A model generated the notes under the pieces. That model was not told where the DNA came from. It did no database searches and saw only the letters and a list, made by a program, of their open reading frames with translations. Made by a program: the position numbers and the translations under genes. Of a DNA stretch of 64,000 nt, positions 63,185 to 64,000 are shown in pieces. The stretch comes from Anaerostipes caccae L1-92 (lineage in GTDB: Bacteria > Bacillota > Clostridia > Lachnospirales > Lachnospiraceae). Where the stretch lies: assembly GCF_014467075.1 (NCBI RefSeq), contig NZ_AP023027.1, forward strand, positions 1,015,001 to 1,079,000, in the 5' to 3' direction. Position 1 is the first letter of the stretch. Every line of letters begins with the position of its first letter.

Positions 63185-63782
63185 GATAAACAGTAACAAG
63201 AGTTGTATTGAAATTCTGAATTAACGGTGGCCACGTTGGTAACATCCTGATAAACAGTAACAAGAGTTGTATTGAAATTCCAAACCGCCGTCGTCCATCC
63301 GTGACGCACCATGATAAACAGTAACAAGAGTTGTATTGAAATTTCGAGGAGTCACTTTTTTCCCCGTAAGAGTAGAAAGATAAACAGTAACAAGAGTTGT
63401 ATTGAAATTTTTTGGAGTAATTGAAATCTTGGCCAGCCACAGCGATAAACAGTAACAAGAGTTGTATTGAAATTCTGAACCCGGAATCTTTATTTCCCCT
63501 GTGAGAGTAGATAAACAGTAACAAGAGTTGTATTGAAATTCACTTTAGAGATTTAGTTAAAAAAGGAGTATAAGATAAACAGTAACAAGAGTTGTATTGA
63601 AATATTAAGCCATCAATCCAATACTGCGGCTGAACGCCGGATAAACAGTAACAAGAGTTGTATTGAAATAATTGGATTTGTTTTGCCCAAGATATTTGTT
63701 TTTCGATAAACAGTAACAAGAGTTGTATTGAAATTTGATTGCAAGATCAAACCGTTTCATTACAGCCAGATAAACAGTAACA
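63185..63782 (+). CRISPR. CRISPR array, nine full repeats plus a truncated one, nine spacers
   Basis: 30-nt repeat beginning GATAAACAGTAACAAG and ending GTATTGAAAT. Full repeats start at 63185, 63249, 63313, 63379, 63444, 63510, 63574, 63640 and 63705; a truncated repeat of 14 nt is at 63769-63782. Spacers are 34-36 nt. The nine full repeats are identical. Repeat length, sequence ending and spacer size fit a clostridial type I-B system (inference). Leader is on the left. No cas gene is present in the window. Confidence 0.97.
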
Positions 63783-63793
63783 GAAATAAGATA

Positions 63794-63849
63794 TACCCTG
63801 ATAGTTAGGCAAAGAAAAGGAGTCAATGTCTAACTGCCAGGGTATTTTT
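63794..63849 (+). terminator. Terminator after CRISPR array
   Basis: TACCCTG (63794-63800) and AGTTAG pair with CTAACT and CAGGGTA (63838-63844) across a 21-nt loop, followed by TTTTTC. It would end the pre-crRNA transcript shortly after the truncated last repeat. Nothing further is recognisable from 63850 to 63960. Confidence 0.65.
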
Positions 63850-63962
63850 CTGTATGTCATGACATTTTGACCAGTTTTACGACTTGCTGCCTCAGAGATG
63901 TAAGATTTTCTAACATTCAGCAAAGTCTCTGCGGCGGCCCATTTGGAACTATCTAACGATAG

Positions 63963-64000
63963 TTTTTTAGCACTATTGGAGGAACGCATTTCAAAGCGTG
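63963..64000. repeat. Hairpin element, type 1, copy F (cut by the window edge)
   Basis: Left arm TTTTTTAGCACTATT and 23 nt of loop, the same stem variant as copy B (172-229) with one loop difference; also shares upstream ACGATAG. The right arm lies past the window end. Confidence 0.8.

Noticed and set aside
63117..63826. Minus-strand ORFs across the CRISPR array
   Set aside because: Repeated NTTLVTVY-type segments are the translated repeat.
63747..63989. Minus-strand 80-aa ORF right of the array
   Set aside because: It spans the terminator and the last spacer. The segment with ETLLNVRKSYISEAASRKTG could be a transposase remnant, but I cannot support it.

Overview
The window looks like chromosome of an anaerobic, low-GC Firmicute of the Lachnospiraceae, possibly an Anaerostipes-like butyrate producer (inferred from gene content: pyruvate phosphate dikinase, polyol-type PTS operons, an acyl-CoA dehydrogenase/EtfA/rubredoxin fusion with a flavodiiron protein, P-II protein in a pot operon, DUF975, Wadjet). 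About 53 protein genes are supported. I saw no rRNA, tRNA, intact transposase or prophage.

Layout: 1-335 non-coding repeat elements; 336-5319 housekeeping run (RluF-type pseudouridine synthase, LigA, secreted MBL-fold protein, MetA); 5400-10124 PTS operon with D-2-hydroxyacid dehydrogenase, fructose-type IIA/IIC/IIB, class II aldolase and a GlpP-type antiterminator, headed by a leader terminator; 10202-12846 solitary pseudopilin and FUSC-type membrane protein on the minus strand; 13073-21479 mannitol-type PTS operon (IICB, SorE-like dehydrogenase, aldolase, PRD regulator, IIA) followed by three HAD phosphatases; 21673-23397 second secreted MBL protein; 23502-27740 polyamine ABC transporter containing a P-II-like protein; 27800-30018 first feoAB; 30103-36288 lipase, large secreted metallophosphoesterase, DNA polymerase IV and secreted cysteine peptidase; 36391-36810 tandem repeats and hairpin elements; 36865-48407 DUF975 protein, PpdK, M23 peptidase, MFS transporter, enolase, AhpC, AhpF-like reductase and diguanylate cyclase; 48435-51914 DtxR regulator with the second feo locus (two FeoA, FeoB, small Cys-rich protein).

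The right end is a defence and repeat region. A CRISPR leader with a one-spacer relic array (51969-52238) is followed at once by a complete four-gene Wadjet (JetABCD-type) anti-plasmid operon (52377-58905). After an oxygen-detoxification cluster (Rrf2 regulator, flavodiiron protein, fused acyl-CoA dehydrogenase) a second copy of the same CRISPR leader drives a nine-spacer array (63012-63782). There are no cas genes in the window. 

The strongest undescribed-looking signals are: (i) the duplicated CRISPR leader, which carries a widely spaced inverted repeat whose two arms co-vary between copies; (ii) a dispersed family of about 59-nt hairpins with a conserved loop and exchangeable but still complementary stems, mixed with a second hairpin module that is tandemly repeated at 36391-36630; (iii) a PTS operon with its own GlpP-family antiterminator and a matching leader terminator; (iv) the acyl-CoA dehydrogenase/EtfA/rubredoxin fusion paired with a flavodiiron protein.
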